Assembly: GCA_947444195.1 (NCBI GenBank)
Contig: CANEZL010000033.1
Location: forward strand, 1-56,624
Direction: 5' to 3'
From: Methylobacteriaceae bacterium
GTDB lineage: Bacteria > Pseudomonadota > Alphaproteobacteria > Rhizobiales > Beijerinckiaceae
DNA: 56,624 nucleotides
Below the pieces are notes generated by a model. The model searched no databases, was not told where the DNA came from, and worked only from the letters and a program-made list of their open reading frames with translations. Shown piece after piece: positions 25,741 through 33,950 of the stretch. The position numbers and the translations under genes were made by a program. Numbering within the stretch: position 1 is the first letter of the stretch; every line of letters starts with the position of its first letter.

Positions 25741-26577
25741 TCACGCGATGTCGGTCGAGCGGGTCAGCGCCTCCCACCGGTCGATCTCGGCCGCCATGCC
25801 GGCGAGCTTGTCCCGCACGAGCTTCAGGGCGTCGCTGCCGAGGAGCAGGTGGACCGGAGGATCGTCCATCTCGACGAGCTTCATGAGCGCGGCCGCTGCC
25901 TTGGCCGGATCGCCGAGCTGCTTGCCGCTGACGGCCTGGCGGCGCTCGCGGATCGGGTCGAAGAGCGCGTCGTAGTCACCGATGCTGCGCTCGGTCCTGA
26001 CCATCGAACGACCGGCCCAGTCCGTGCGGAAGGAGCCCGGCGCCAGCGCTGTGACGCGCACCCCGAAGCCCGCCACCTCCTTTGCGAGCACCTCCGAGAT
26101 GCCTTCCAGGGCGAACTTGCTGCCGCAGTAGTAGGCGATGCCGGGCATGGTGATGAAGCCGCCCATCGACGTGACGTTGACGATGTGCCCGCGGCGGCGC
26201 GCGCGCATGCCGGGCAGCACCGCCTTGATCATGGCCACCGCGCCGAAGACGTTCACGTCGAACTGGCGGTGCATGGCGCCGAGCGGGGATTCCTCCAGCA
26301 CGCCCTCGTGGCCGTAGCCGGCGTTGTTGACGAGGACGTCAACCGGCCCGAGCGCCGCCTCCACCTCGACGACCGCACCAGGGACCGCGTCCGTATCGGT
26401 GACATCGAGGACGACTGCGCGGGCGCGGCCCGGCGCCAGCGCCTCAAAGGCCGCACGGGCCTCTTCCTGTCGGACGGTGCCGGCGACGCGGTGGCCGGCC
26501 GCGAGCGCGCCCTCGGCGAAGGCGCGCCCGAAGCCGGAGCTCACGCCCGTGATGAGGAAGGTCTTGGGTTCGGACAT
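25741..26577 (-). CDS. SDR-family oxidoreductase
   Basis: 278 residues, longer than classical SDRs because of a C-terminal region (about 195-275) seen in retinol-dehydrogenase-like bacterial SDRs. TGVSSGFG cofactor motif, LVNNAGYGHEG, Ser in VTSMGG, catalytic YCGSK. First gene of the minus-strand unit with FAH and lactonase, and divergent from the LysR at 26685 with a 107-bp spacer, so probably LysR-controlled. Confidence 0.92.
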   Translation of the reverse strand: MSEPKTFLITGVSSGFGRAFAEGALAAGHRVAGTVRQEEARAAFEALAPGRARAVVLDVTDTDAVPGAVVEVEAALGPVDVLVNNAGYGHEGVLEESPLGAMHRQFDVNVFGAVAMIKAVLPGMRARRRGHIVNVTSMGGFITMPGIAYYCGSKFALEGISEVLAKEVAGFGVRVTALAPGSFRTDWAGRSMVRTERSIGDYDALFDPIRERRQAVSGKQLGDPAKAAAALMKLVEMDDPPVHLLLGSDALKLVRDKLAGMAAEIDRWEALTRSTDIA

Positions 26578-26684
26578 GAGCGCTCGCGGTCGTGGCCAGA
26601 GGCCAGGGAGCGCCGGTGTACCCTGTCGGCTTTGATCGGAATATCTGGTAAGACCTGCATGGGGTCATCGGAGAATTCGGTATA

Positions 26685-27794
26685 ATGCGCGGTAACGAGT
26701 TTGCCGACCTGCGCGCCTTCGTGCGCGTTGCCGAGGAGGCGAGCTTCGCCCGGGCGGCAACCCGGCTGCGCGTCTCCCCTTCGACATTGAGCGGGACGAT
26801 ACGCGACCTGGAGGAGCGGCTCGGGGTCAGGCTCCTGAACCGCACCACCCGCAGCGTCGCCCTGACGGAGGCGGGCGCGCGGCTCCTCGCCCGCTTCAAG
26901 CCCGCCATGGAGGAGATGGAGGCGGCGGTCGGCGACATCGGGCGGCTGCGCGACAGCCCTTCCGGAACCGTTCGCCTGCACCTGCCGCGGCTCGCCTGCA
27001 CGACGCTGGTGGAGCCGGTGCTCGGTCGCTTCGCGGAGGCCTTCCCCGACGTCCGGCTGGAGCTCGCAGTGGACGACGCACGGACCGACATCGTCGCCGC
27101 CGGCTTCGACGTCGGCATCACGCTCGGCGAGCTCCTGGAGAAGGACATGGTGGCGGTCAAGCTTGGCGCCGACATCCACCAGGTCGCCGTCGCCTCGCCA
27201 GCCTACCTTGCCCGGCACGGGACGCCGGACACCCCAGCCGACCTGCACGGCCACCGCTGCATCAACTGGCGCAAGCCGGGGAGCGGCAAGCTCTACAACT
27301 GGGAGTTCATGAAGGACGGCCAGTGGTTCGCGGTGGCGGTCGAGGGACCGCTGACGGTCTCGCACCGGGACGTGGCGCTCGCGGCCGCGGCGCAGGGCGT
27401 CGGCATCGCCTTCGCCTACTGGTCGGACCGTTGGTTGCGCCCGAAGGTCGAGACGGGCGAGCTGGTACCCCTTCTCGAAGCCTACTCGCCGCCCTTCCCG
27501 GGATGGCACCTCTACTACCCGCGCCACGCGACCCGCACGCCCGCGGTGCGGGCGCTTGTCGAGTTCCTGAAGGCGGAGGATGCGCGCCGCTGCTCAGCGG
27601 CTTTCCTCCAGGGCCAAACGGCAGGCGAGGCCCGCGAAGGTCACGGCCGCAAGCCGGTTCGCAAGCCTCAGAAACGTGCCGCTCGACGCGAGAAGCGTCC
27701 TGAACCGTCCCACCGCGACCACCAGAAGCCCGATCCAGGCCAGCGCCATGACCGCCAGCGTCGCGCCCAGGACGAAGCTCTGCAGCACGAGTGA
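26685..27794 (+). CDS. LysR-family transcriptional regulator with read-through C-terminus
   Basis: 369 residues, about 65 more than the family norm. The HTH (SFARAATRLRVSPSTLSGTIRDLEERL) and effector domain are normal up to about residue 305 (VRALVEFLKAEDARR). Beyond it the frame runs on through Lys/Arg/Gln-rich sequence that lies antisense to the 3' end of the LysE gene. The expected stop seems to have been lost, giving a 201-bp convergent overlap. It is divergent from, and probably regulates, the SDR-FAH-lactonase unit. A TATAAT-like hexamer at 26681 overlaps the ATG and is probably chance. Confidence 0.85.
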   Translation: MRGNEFADLRAFVRVAEEASFARAATRLRVSPSTLSGTIRDLEERLGVRLLNRTTRSVALTEAGARLLARFKPAMEEMEAAVGDIGRLRDSPSGTVRLHLPRLACTTLVEPVLGRFAEAFPDVRLELAVDDARTDIVAAGFDVGITLGELLEKDMVAVKLGADIHQVAVASPAYLARHGTPDTPADLHGHRCINWRKPGSGKLYNWEFMKDGQWFAVAVEGPLTVSHRDVALAAAAQGVGIAFAYWSDRWLRPKVETGELVPLLEAYSPPFPGWHLYYPRHATRTPAVRALVEFLKAEDARRCSAAFLQGQTAGEAREGHGRKPVRKPQKRAARREKRPEPSHRDHQKPDPGQRHDRQRRAQDEALQHE

Positions 27795-28229
27795 GCCCGT
27801 CTCCGGGTGCACGAACTGGGGGAACAGTGCCAGGAAGAAGGCGATCATCTTCGGGTTGGCGAGGTTGTTGGCGAGCCCCTGCGCGAGGAAGCGCCAGGCG
27901 CTCCGATTCCGTGTACCGGGCAGGGTCGCGACGTCGAGGGTGGCCGGTGCCCGCCACGCCGACACGGCGAGGTAGAGCAGGTAGGCGATGCCCGCGACCT
28001 TGAGCGCCGTATAGGCGACCGGAAAGAGCAGGACGACGGTCGAGACGCCGACGCCGGCGAGGACCGCGTGGATGACGTTGCCGAGCTGCGTGCCGACCAG
28101 CGTCGTCAGGCCTGCCTTGGTGCCGGAGGCGAGCGCGCGCGTGAGGACAAGCACGGTGTCGGGCCCGGGCGACAGGACGAGGACGACGGCGGTGGCGAGG
28201 AACACGGCGTAGGAGTGCGGGTCGAGCAT
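27594..28229 (-). CDS. LysE-family amino-acid/metabolite exporter
   Basis: 211 residues from the ATG at 28229. Six hydrophobic segments with family signatures: LATAVVLVLSPGPDTVLVL at the N-terminus, AGLTTLVGTQLGN, then FLAQGLANNLANPKMIAFFLALFPQFV. The C-terminus RLANRLAAVTFAGLACRLALE is complete, so the long overlap with the opposing LysR frame comes from the LysR side. Inner-membrane efflux of amino acids or similar small molecules is the family role. Confidence 0.92.
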   Translation of the reverse strand: MLDPHSYAVFLATAVVLVLSPGPDTVLVLTRALASGTKAGLTTLVGTQLGNVIHAVLAGVGVSTVVLLFPVAYTALKVAGIAYLLYLAVSAWRAPATLDVATLPGTRNRSAWRFLAQGLANNLANPKMIAFFLALFPQFVHPETGSLVLQSFVLGATLAVMALAWIGLLVVAVGRFRTLLASSGTFLRLANRLAAVTFAGLACRLALEESR

Positions 28230-28472
28230 GGCGTTCGGCGCCCTCTTCAAGCGAGACGGGAAGGTGCCCGAGGCAGGGGACCGGCAAGGCCGTCGTGCAT
28301 CAGCGTGGCCGACCTCATGCGGGTGGTCCGCCCTTTCGCATGGCGTCGAGCCTGGGCGGACCGGTGCCGAGGAAACGACCCGAGCCTGAGGAGACCACCG
28401 CAAAGCTGTGGCAGGCCTGCGTTCTGGTCGGCCAAAATCACGGCGTGACGGGAGCGAGCCGCAGGATCGGCG

Positions 28473-29096
28473 TCAGAGAGCCTGGCGGCTCAGCGCCCTG
28501 ACCGACTGCACGGCGATTTCGGCCGTCGTCAGGAGATCGTCCGCCGTGGCGCCATCCCGGGCCTGGACGGACATGCCCTGGACGACGGCCCCGACATGGC
28601 GCGACCAGGCCGCGCAATCGGCGTCGGCGCGCACCTGCCCCTCGGCGACCCCGCGGGCGAGCCGCTTCTCGATCCTGCCGATGCTCTCGGCGCGCAGCGT
28701 GCGTCCGAGTTCGGCCAGCTCTTTCTCGGTCGCGCCGGCGGACGGCGTGGCTATCATGCAGCCGGGCGTGCCGACGGTCCGCGCGAAGCTGGCGGCCGCC
28801 TCCCGCAGGAGGCGCTCGACCGCGGCGAGCGCGTCCGCTTCCCCTTCCAGCGCGCGCGCGCCGAACCCGCCTATCGTCGCGCGGTAGCGCTCCAGGGCCT
28901 CGCGGTAGAGCGTCTCCTTCGAGCCGAAGGCGGCGTACAGGCTCTGCGCCGAGATGCCCATCGCATCCGTCAGCATCGGGATCGAGGCGGCCTCGTAGCC
29001 TGCGGCCCAGAACACCTGCATCGCCCGTTCGAGCACCACGTCCCGGTCGAAGGCGCGGGGACGCCCACGACCCCTCCGATTTTCCACACTGCTCAT
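28473..29096 (-). CDS. TetR-family transcriptional regulator
   Basis: 207 residues from the ATG at 29096 (MSSVENRRGRGRPRAFD); an ATG at 29120 would add 8 residues. The RGRGRPRAFD lead, the HTH (ASIPMLTDAMGISAQSLYAAFGSKETL) and the GCMIATPSAG segment place it with the YxaF/LmrA-like C-terminal group. It is divergent from the esterase at 29163 with a short AT-rich spacer, the likely shared control region. Confidence 0.9.
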   Translation of the reverse strand: MSSVENRRGRGRPRAFDRDVVLERAMQVFWAAGYEAASIPMLTDAMGISAQSLYAAFGSKETLYREALERYRATIGGFGARALEGEADALAAVERLLREAAASFARTVGTPGCMIATPSAGATEKELAELGRTLRAESIGRIEKRLARGVAEGQVRADADCAAWSRHVGAVVQGMSVQARDGATADDLLTTAEIAVQSVRALSRQAL

Positions 29097-29162
29097 TGTT
29101 GCAATTGTCTGTTCGACCATTTATCACATCGACCTTTGTTATATATAGGACAGGAACACCAA
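29097..29162. promoter_or_regulatory. AT-rich divergent promoter region
   Basis: The 66-bp spacer between the TetR gene and the esterase is unusually AT-rich for this DNA, with TTGCAATTGT, TTTATCACA and TTATATATAGGA. It must hold both promoters and probably the TetR operator; I cannot assign a clean inverted repeat. AGGAAC about 8 bp before GTG 29163 is the esterase ribosome site. Confidence 0.45.
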
Positions 29163-30104
29163 GTGAGCAATCACGAGCTTTTTCGCCCCAAGGCGATCTC
29201 CAGCGAGACGCGAGACGTCAATGACAGGCTGGCGGCGACGTTGGCGTCGCTGACGCCGCCGGCTGATTTCGCCGCCGCGCGCGGGCCCTATTCGCAAGGG
29301 GGGACCGGGCTGCCGCCGTTCCCGCGGTCGCCGCGCGCGCGCACGCTGGATATCGCAGGACCTGCCGGTCCGGTGAACCTGCGCATCCTCGCCCCCGAGA
29401 AGCCGCGAGGAATCTATCTGCACATCCATGGGGGCGGCTTCACGGTCGGCAGCAACGACACCTGGGACGGCCTCCTCGAAATGTTCGGGCGCGAGGCGGG
29501 GGTGGCCTCGGTCTCCGTGGAGTACCGCCTCGCTCCGGAACATGTCTTCCCCGCCGCCGTCGACGACTGCGTCGCCGCAGCGCTCTGGCTGATCGACCAT
29601 GCCGAGGCCGAGTTCGGCGCCTCCCGGCTGGCCATCGGGGGCGAGTCCGCCGGTGCCAACCTCGCGGTCTCGACGCTGGTCCGCCTGCGCGACATGGGTA
29701 GGGGCCGGGCGTTTCGCGCGGCCAATCTCCTGTTCGGCTGGTTCGACCTGTCGTCGACGCCCAGCGCCCGCGCATCCAGCGGGACGCCGTTCGTGGACCA
29801 CGCCAACCTGCCGCACTATGCGGCCGCTTACGCGGGCGACACCGACCTGCGCGATCCCGCGCTTTCCGCACTCTATGCCGACCTGAGCGACCTGCCGCCG
29901 GCGTTCGTGACCGTCGGGACCATCGACCCTCTATTGGACGACAGCCTCTTCATGCACGAGCGGTGGCAGGCGGCGGGCAACAGCTCCGAGCTCGCCTTGT
30001 ACCCGGGCGGCGTTCACGGCTTCAACGCGCTCGAAGGCGAACTGGCTCGTGCCGCCAACGAGGGGATGGCGCGGTTCCTGGATCGATCCTTCAACGTCTC
30101 TTGA
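29163..30104 (+). CDS. Alpha/beta hydrolase, hormone-sensitive-lipase (HSL) family esterase
   Basis: 313 residues from GTG 29163 (AGGAAC ribosome site); a much longer open frame from 28596 lies antisense to the TetR gene and is discarded. Oxyanion-hole motif HGGGF (about 89-93), nucleophile GESAG (Ser about 161), a late acid in GTIDPLLDD and the His in GVHGF. This is the HSL/acetyl-hydrolase layout acting on short-chain esters. It is divergent from a TetR gene that probably represses it. Confidence 0.92.
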   Translation: MSNHELFRPKAISSETRDVNDRLAATLASLTPPADFAAARGPYSQGGTGLPPFPRSPRARTLDIAGPAGPVNLRILAPEKPRGIYLHIHGGGFTVGSNDTWDGLLEMFGREAGVASVSVEYRLAPEHVFPAAVDDCVAAALWLIDHAEAEFGASRLAIGGESAGANLAVSTLVRLRDMGRGRAFRAANLLFGWFDLSSTPSARASSGTPFVDHANLPHYAAAYAGDTDLRDPALSALYADLSDLPPAFVTVGTIDPLLDDSLFMHERWQAAGNSSELALYPGGVHGFNALEGELARAANEGMARFLDRSFNVS

Positions 30105-30138
30105 TCTTCAGACGCCGCCAAGAACACCTGTGGCCTTC

Positions 30139-30160
30139 CCCGAACCACTTTGGGTTCGGG
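30139..30160. terminator. Hairpin after the esterase gene
   Basis: CCCGAACC and GGTTCGGG form a perfect 8-bp stem around ACTTTG, 34 bp after the stop; flanking CTTC/AAAG extends it with one mismatch. Likely a terminator or 3' processing stem. Confidence 0.5.
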
Positions 30161-30386
30161 AAAGGACGAACCGGCGGGCGACAGACGTGACCGGAAGGCG
30201 ACGCACGAGTCCCCGAAGGGCAGGACGCGTAGAACGGCGCGCACTGCGCATCCCAAACCCTGGAAAAGCAGGACGGCACCTCCATCACCGTCCATCCCTA
30301 ACGACACCATCGGTCCCGGACCCATCCGTCGTGGGCGACGACCGCCGCTCCGCTCCCGAAGCTCCGGAGCGACCGCGGCACCTTGT

Positions 30387-30408
30387 CAAATACGGGCAAT
30401 TGCCCATA
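30387..30408. promoter_or_regulatory. Palindromic site GGGCAATTGCCC, likely MarR operator
   Basis: A perfect 12-bp palindrome (30394-30405) flanked by CAAAT and ATA, 42 bp before the DUF302 gene start. A near-identical 22-bp site (18 matches) lies at 32440-32461 upstream of the MarR gene, implying both are bound by that MarR. Confidence 0.6.
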
Positions 30409-30449
30409 AGTGATCGAGGATGGTTTCCCGGCATGCGGTCGAAGGACGG

Positions 30450-30956
30450 ATGACGATGATCCAGGAATTGCGCGTCCAGCACGTCGAGTACGTGACCGAG
30501 CACCCGTTTCGGGCGGTCGTCGCCGCCTTCGAACGAGCCGTCGGCTCGATAGAGGGCATCGGTTGGCCGGCCCTTCCGACGGGCGCCGAGGACGAGGCCG
30601 GGTTCCGAAGCCGCGTCGAGGAGCACCTCGGACCGAGCGGCTTCACCCGCTTCCTCACGCTCGACCACGGTGACTGGCTCAGGCTCTATGGCCAGGCCGA
30701 CGAGGTGGTGATGTACACCCTCGGCAACCCGCTAATCGCCATCACGATGCTGCGCCACGACATCCGCGCCGGCCTCAACGTGCCGGTCCGGCTCGTCATC
30801 TACCGGGACCAGGACTCGGACACCACGCGCCTCGCCTACGACGTGCCCTCCACGCTGATGGGCAACATCGACGACGACGCCTGCCTCGCCGCCGCGCGGG
30901 ATCTCGATGCCAAGCTCGCCGCCCTCGCCGAACACGTGACCGGCTCCCGGCCGTAA
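30450..30956 (+). CDS. DUF302-family protein
   Basis: 168 residues from the ATG at 30450 (GAAGGA ribosome site). The DUF302 pattern is visible in the C-terminal half: YTLGNPLIAITMLRHDIRAGLNVPVRLVIYRD, then TRLAYDVPSTLMG. The family is of uncertain function and is often found with redox or transport genes. It is followed 28 bp later by a ketopantoate-reductase-like gene on the same strand, and preceded by a palindrome shared with the MarR promoter. Confidence 0.88.
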   Translation: MTMIQELRVQHVEYVTEHPFRAVVAAFERAVGSIEGIGWPALPTGAEDEAGFRSRVEEHLGPSGFTRFLTLDHGDWLRLYGQADEVVMYTLGNPLIAITMLRHDIRAGLNVPVRLVIYRDQDSDTTRLAYDVPSTLMGNIDDDACLAAARDLDAKLAALAEHVTGSRP

Positions 30957-30984
30957 GGCCGCCCGCTCCGAAGAGGAAACGATC

Positions 30985-31908
30985 ATGCGCCTGCTCATCG
31001 TCGGGGCCGGTTCGACCGGCGGCTACATCGGGGGCCGGCTCGCCCAGGCCGGACGGGACGTGACGTTCCTGGTTCGCCCGGGGCGCGCTGCGCTGCTGCG
31101 TCGCGATGGGCTAAGGATCCTCAGTCCGCTGGGCGACGCGACCGTCGAGCCGCAACTCGCGACCGCCGACACCCTGGACGGTCCCTTCGACGCCGTCCTG
31201 CTGTCCGTGAAGGGCTTCCAACTCGACGCAGCCCTCGACGACCTGGCGCCGGCCGTCGGTCCGGAGACGATGATCCTGCCCGTGCTGAACGGCATGCGGC
31301 ACATGGAAATCCTGGCGCAACGCTTCACGCCTAGGAACTTGGTCGGCTGTGCCCTGAAGATCGCGACCATCCTCGACGAGGAGGGCCGCGTGGTGCACCT
31401 CACGCCACTCCAGGATCTCACCTATGGGGAACTCGACGGCAGTGTCACGCCGCGCATCGAGGCGCTGCACGAGTTGATGCAGGCGGGCGGCTTCCAGCCA
31501 CGACTGTCCCACGAGATCCGGCGCGAGATGTGGGAGAAGTGGATCTTCCTGGCCTCCCTTGGCGCCGTGACCTGCCTGATGCGCGGGCCCATCGGGGCGA
31601 TCAAAGCTGCGCCGGGCGGCGAGGCCTTTGCTCTCGCCGTCCTCGACGAGGCCGTCGCGACCGTGCGCGCGGTCGGCACCGCACCTTCGGAAGCATTCCT
31701 GGCGGCGACGCGCGATCAACTGACGGCTGCTGGCTCGCCCCTGACCTCGTCGATGTACCGCGACCTCCAGAAGGGGCGCGCGGTCGAGGTCGAGAACATC
31801 GTCGGCGACCTCGTGCGCCATGCCGCCGAGGTGGGTGTCGCCACACCGCTGCTCTTGGCAGCCTACGCCCACCTCTCGGTCTACCAGAACGGGATCGGTG
31901 CTGCCTGA
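30985..31908 (+). CDS. Ketopantoate reductase (ApbA/PanE) family protein
   Basis: 307 residues. N-terminal Rossmann motif GAGSTGGYIGGRLAQ (about 7-21), LLSVKG, and PVLNGMRHMEIL; the C-terminal helical domain has EIRREMWEKWIFLA with the catalytic Lys, and a late SSMYRDLQKGRAVEVENIVGDLV. This is the complete family layout. It reduces a 2-oxo acid with NADPH; whether it serves pantothenate synthesis is doubtful, as it sits with DUF302 and MarR rather than other pan genes. Confidence 0.92.
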   Translation: MRLLIVGAGSTGGYIGGRLAQAGRDVTFLVRPGRAALLRRDGLRILSPLGDATVEPQLATADTLDGPFDAVLLSVKGFQLDAALDDLAPAVGPETMILPVLNGMRHMEILAQRFTPRNLVGCALKIATILDEEGRVVHLTPLQDLTYGELDGSVTPRIEALHELMQAGGFQPRLSHEIRREMWEKWIFLASLGAVTCLMRGPIGAIKAAPGGEAFALAVLDEAVATVRAVGTAPSEAFLAATRDQLTAAGSPLTSSMYRDLQKGRAVEVENIVGDLVRHAAEVGVATPLLLAAYAHLSVYQNGIGAA

Positions 31909-31947
31909 CGCAAGGGTAGCGGAGCGTGCGTCCGGGCCGTGACAACC

Positions 31948-32394
31948 CTAGGGGGCCGCGGTCGGCTGAAGGTCAACCGTTGTGACTTGGCGCATCAGCA
32001 CCCGGAGGTCGGCTGCCTCGGCCGAACCGAACTCGGCCTCGAAGCGTCCCTGGGCGGTTTCCCAGAGCGGCCTGGCCAAACCGAGGAGCTCGCCTCCGTT
32101 AGGGGTGAGGGCCAAGACCCTCTTCCGGCCATCGACGTTCGACGGGCGGATCGTCAGGAGTTCGCGCTGCTGCAAGGGCCGCACGAGGTGTCCCAACGTG
32201 GACCGGTCCATGACCAGAAGCGCGGCGAGCTGCTGGACGGACAATTCGCCGTGGCGATGTATCTTGGCCAGGATTGAATACTGGTTGAGGCCGAGGCCCG
32301 TCGGTGCGAGGACCTCGTCGTACAGGCGCGTCAGGTGCCGAGCGGCCTGTCGCACCGCAGAGCAACTGCAGGTCTCCGGTGGCATGTCATCCAT
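31948..32394 (-). CDS. MarR-family transcriptional regulator
   Basis: 148 residues from the ATG at 32394 (GGGAGAGG ribosome site). Winged HTH core LSVQQLAALLVMDRSTLGHLVRPLQQRELL, and a wing NVDGRKRVLALTPNG. An N-terminal ETCSCSAVRQAAR puts two Cys residues before helix 1, as in some redox-sensing MarR proteins; a sensor role is inferred. It converges on the PanE-like gene, and its promoter carries the same palindrome as the DUF302-PanE promoter. Confidence 0.92.
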   Translation of the reverse strand: MDDMPPETCSCSAVRQAARHLTRLYDEVLAPTGLGLNQYSILAKIHRHGELSVQQLAALLVMDRSTLGHLVRPLQQRELLTIRPSNVDGRKRVLALTPNGGELLGLARPLWETAQGRFEAEFGSAEAADLRVLMRQVTTVDLQPTAAP

Positions 32395-32439
32395 GAATGC
32401 CTCTCCCGCTGAGTGGAACGACGATCCCGTCCATCGATT

Positions 32440-32461
32440 CAAATGGCGGCAATTGCCCCTA
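32440..32461. promoter_or_regulatory. Palindromic site GGCAATTGCC, likely MarR operator
   Basis: A perfect 10-bp palindrome (32448-32457) flanked by CAAAT and CTA, 46 bp upstream of the MarR start. It matches the site at 30387-30408 at 18 of 22 positions, suggesting autoregulation. Confidence 0.6.
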
Positions 32462-32607
32462 TCCGCAATGCGACGTCCTATGGCTCACCTTAAGAATGGA
32501 TGGTCTGGTAGGCATTGCAACGCCGATCCGCGTGTATCGGCCGAAGCGGTGCGAAGGCGCCTTTCCTGCGACGCAAGCCGAGGTGCCAGGGCGGTGGGAT
32601 CTTCGCC

Positions 32608-33027
32608 TCACGCCTTTCCGACGGTCGCGAATGCATCGCGTGCCCGCTGGATCTCGGCATGGTGCGTCTCCGCCCAAATCCAGACCCCGCAGAACGCCGC
32701 GCTGAGGCTCTCGCCCAGCGGCGTGAGCGTGTACTCGACGCGGGGCGGGATGACCGGGTGCACCGTCCGGCGTACGAGGCCATCGCGCTCCATCTGCCGC
32801 ACCGTCTGGGTCAGCATCTTCTGGCTGATGCGGCCCACCGCCTTCCCGAGCTGAGTGAAGCGCAGCGTCCCGCGCTCCTGCAGGGCTTCGAGGATCAGCA
32901 TGGTCCACCTGTCGGCCACCTTGCCGATGATGTCCTGGACCAAGGCCTCGATGACCGGATCGGTCTCTATCGGGACCGGTTCCTTTCGACGCGACTCGAT
33001 GGCCGGATCGGCCTCAGCCCTGCGCAT
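32608..33027 (-). CDS. HxlR-family transcriptional regulator
   Basis: 139 residues. The HxlR signature is clear: VADRWTMLILEALQERGTLRFTQLGKAVGRISQKMLTQTVRQMERDGLV, then PPRVEYTLTPLGESL. It has a longer acidic/basic N-terminal tail than most and, like other HxlR proteins, is small and winged-helix only. It is divergent from the SDR at 33130 with 102 bp between, so it most likely controls that gene, often in response to aldehydes or quinones in this family. Confidence 0.92.
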   Translation of the reverse strand: MRRAEADPAIESRRKEPVPIETDPVIEALVQDIIGKVADRWTMLILEALQERGTLRFTQLGKAVGRISQKMLTQTVRQMERDGLVRRTVHPVIPPRVEYTLTPLGESLSAAFCGVWIWAETHHAEIQRARDAFATVGKA

Positions 33028-33129
33028 CCAACACTCTCCTTTTGGTGCGTATAAATCTTTCCGGTGCCTACTTCAGGCTGGAGAGCGTGGACGATACCTC
33101 CGTCCGGCACGACGGAGAACGGCACATCC

Positions 33130-33900
33130 ATGAAGACCACAGACAACTCCATCCTCATCACCGGCGGTGGCTCGGGCATCGGCGAGGCGCTGGCGCATCG
33201 CTTCCATGACCTCGGCAACACCGTGATCGTTGCGGGCCGCCGGAGGAACGCGCTGGAACAGGCGATTGCCGGGCGCCCGAACATGCACGCCATGGCCTTC
33301 GATGCCGACAGTGTCGAGGGCGTCGGTGACTTCGCTCGGCGGGTGACGGCCGAGCACCCGGCCCTTAACGTGCTGGTCAACAACGCCGGGATCATGCGCT
33401 TCGAAGCCTTGGACCGGCACCGCGACCTCGCGGATGCGGAAGCGACCGTCACCACCAACCTGCTCGGCCCCATCCGGCTGACGAATGCCTTGATCGAGCA
33501 CCTCGGTCGCCAGCCTGATGCGGCGCTGGTCAACGTCACCTCCGGCCTGGCCTTCGTGCCGCTCGTCTCGACCCCGACCTACTCGGCGACCAAGGCGGCC
33601 CTGCACAGCTACACGGTCGCGTTGCGCGAGGCGCTCAAGGGCAAGATCGAGGTGATCGAGCTGGTGCCGCCCGCCGTGCAGACCGACCTGACCCCCGGCC
33701 AGGCCACGCGCCAGGGCTACCTGCCGCTAGCCGACTTCATCGACGAGGTGATGACGCTGTTCCAGCGGCAGCCGACCCCGCGTGAGATCCTGGTGCAGCG
33801 TGTTGCCTTCCAGCGTCAGGCCGAGGCGGAGCATCGCTTCGACGACGCCGTGACCACGCTCAACGAGATGGCACGCAAGGCGCGCGAGGTGCAGGGGTAG
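33130..33900 (+). CDS. SDR-family oxidoreductase (DltE-like)
   Basis: 256 residues from the ATG at 33130; earlier in-frame starts overlap the promoter. TGGGSGIG (about 11-18), GRRRNAL suggesting NADP(H), VNNAGIM, Ser in NVTSGLAF, and YSATK. The C-terminal region LVPPAVQTDLTPGQ...PTPREILVQRV belongs to the DltE-like SDR group. Divergent from HxlR, which probably represses it. Confidence 0.92.
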   Translation: MKTTDNSILITGGGSGIGEALAHRFHDLGNTVIVAGRRRNALEQAIAGRPNMHAMAFDADSVEGVGDFARRVTAEHPALNVLVNNAGIMRFEALDRHRDLADAEATVTTNLLGPIRLTNALIEHLGRQPDAALVNVTSGLAFVPLVSTPTYSATKAALHSYTVALREALKGKIEVIELVPPAVQTDLTPGQATRQGYLPLADFIDEVMTLFQRQPTPREILVQRVAFQRQAEAEHRFDDAVTTLNEMARKAREVQG

Positions 33901-33950
33901 GGTCGGCTGACCGGAACCCTGAAGATGGCCACGCGCATGGCGATACCAAG

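Larger units (their letters stand above)
30105..30449. other. Intergenic region before the DUF302 gene
   Basis: 345 bp holding the hairpin at 30139-30160 and the palindrome at 30387-30408. No credible gene is seen. Confidence 0.5.

Noticed and set aside
26681..26686. TATAAT hexamer as promoter of the LysR at 26685
   Set aside because: The hexamer overlaps the ATG, so a start site set by it would lie inside the gene; no -35 at proper distance.
28596..29162. N-terminal extension of the esterase frame
   Set aside because: It lies antisense to the TetR gene; the HSL esterase starts normally at GTG 29163 with a ribosome site.
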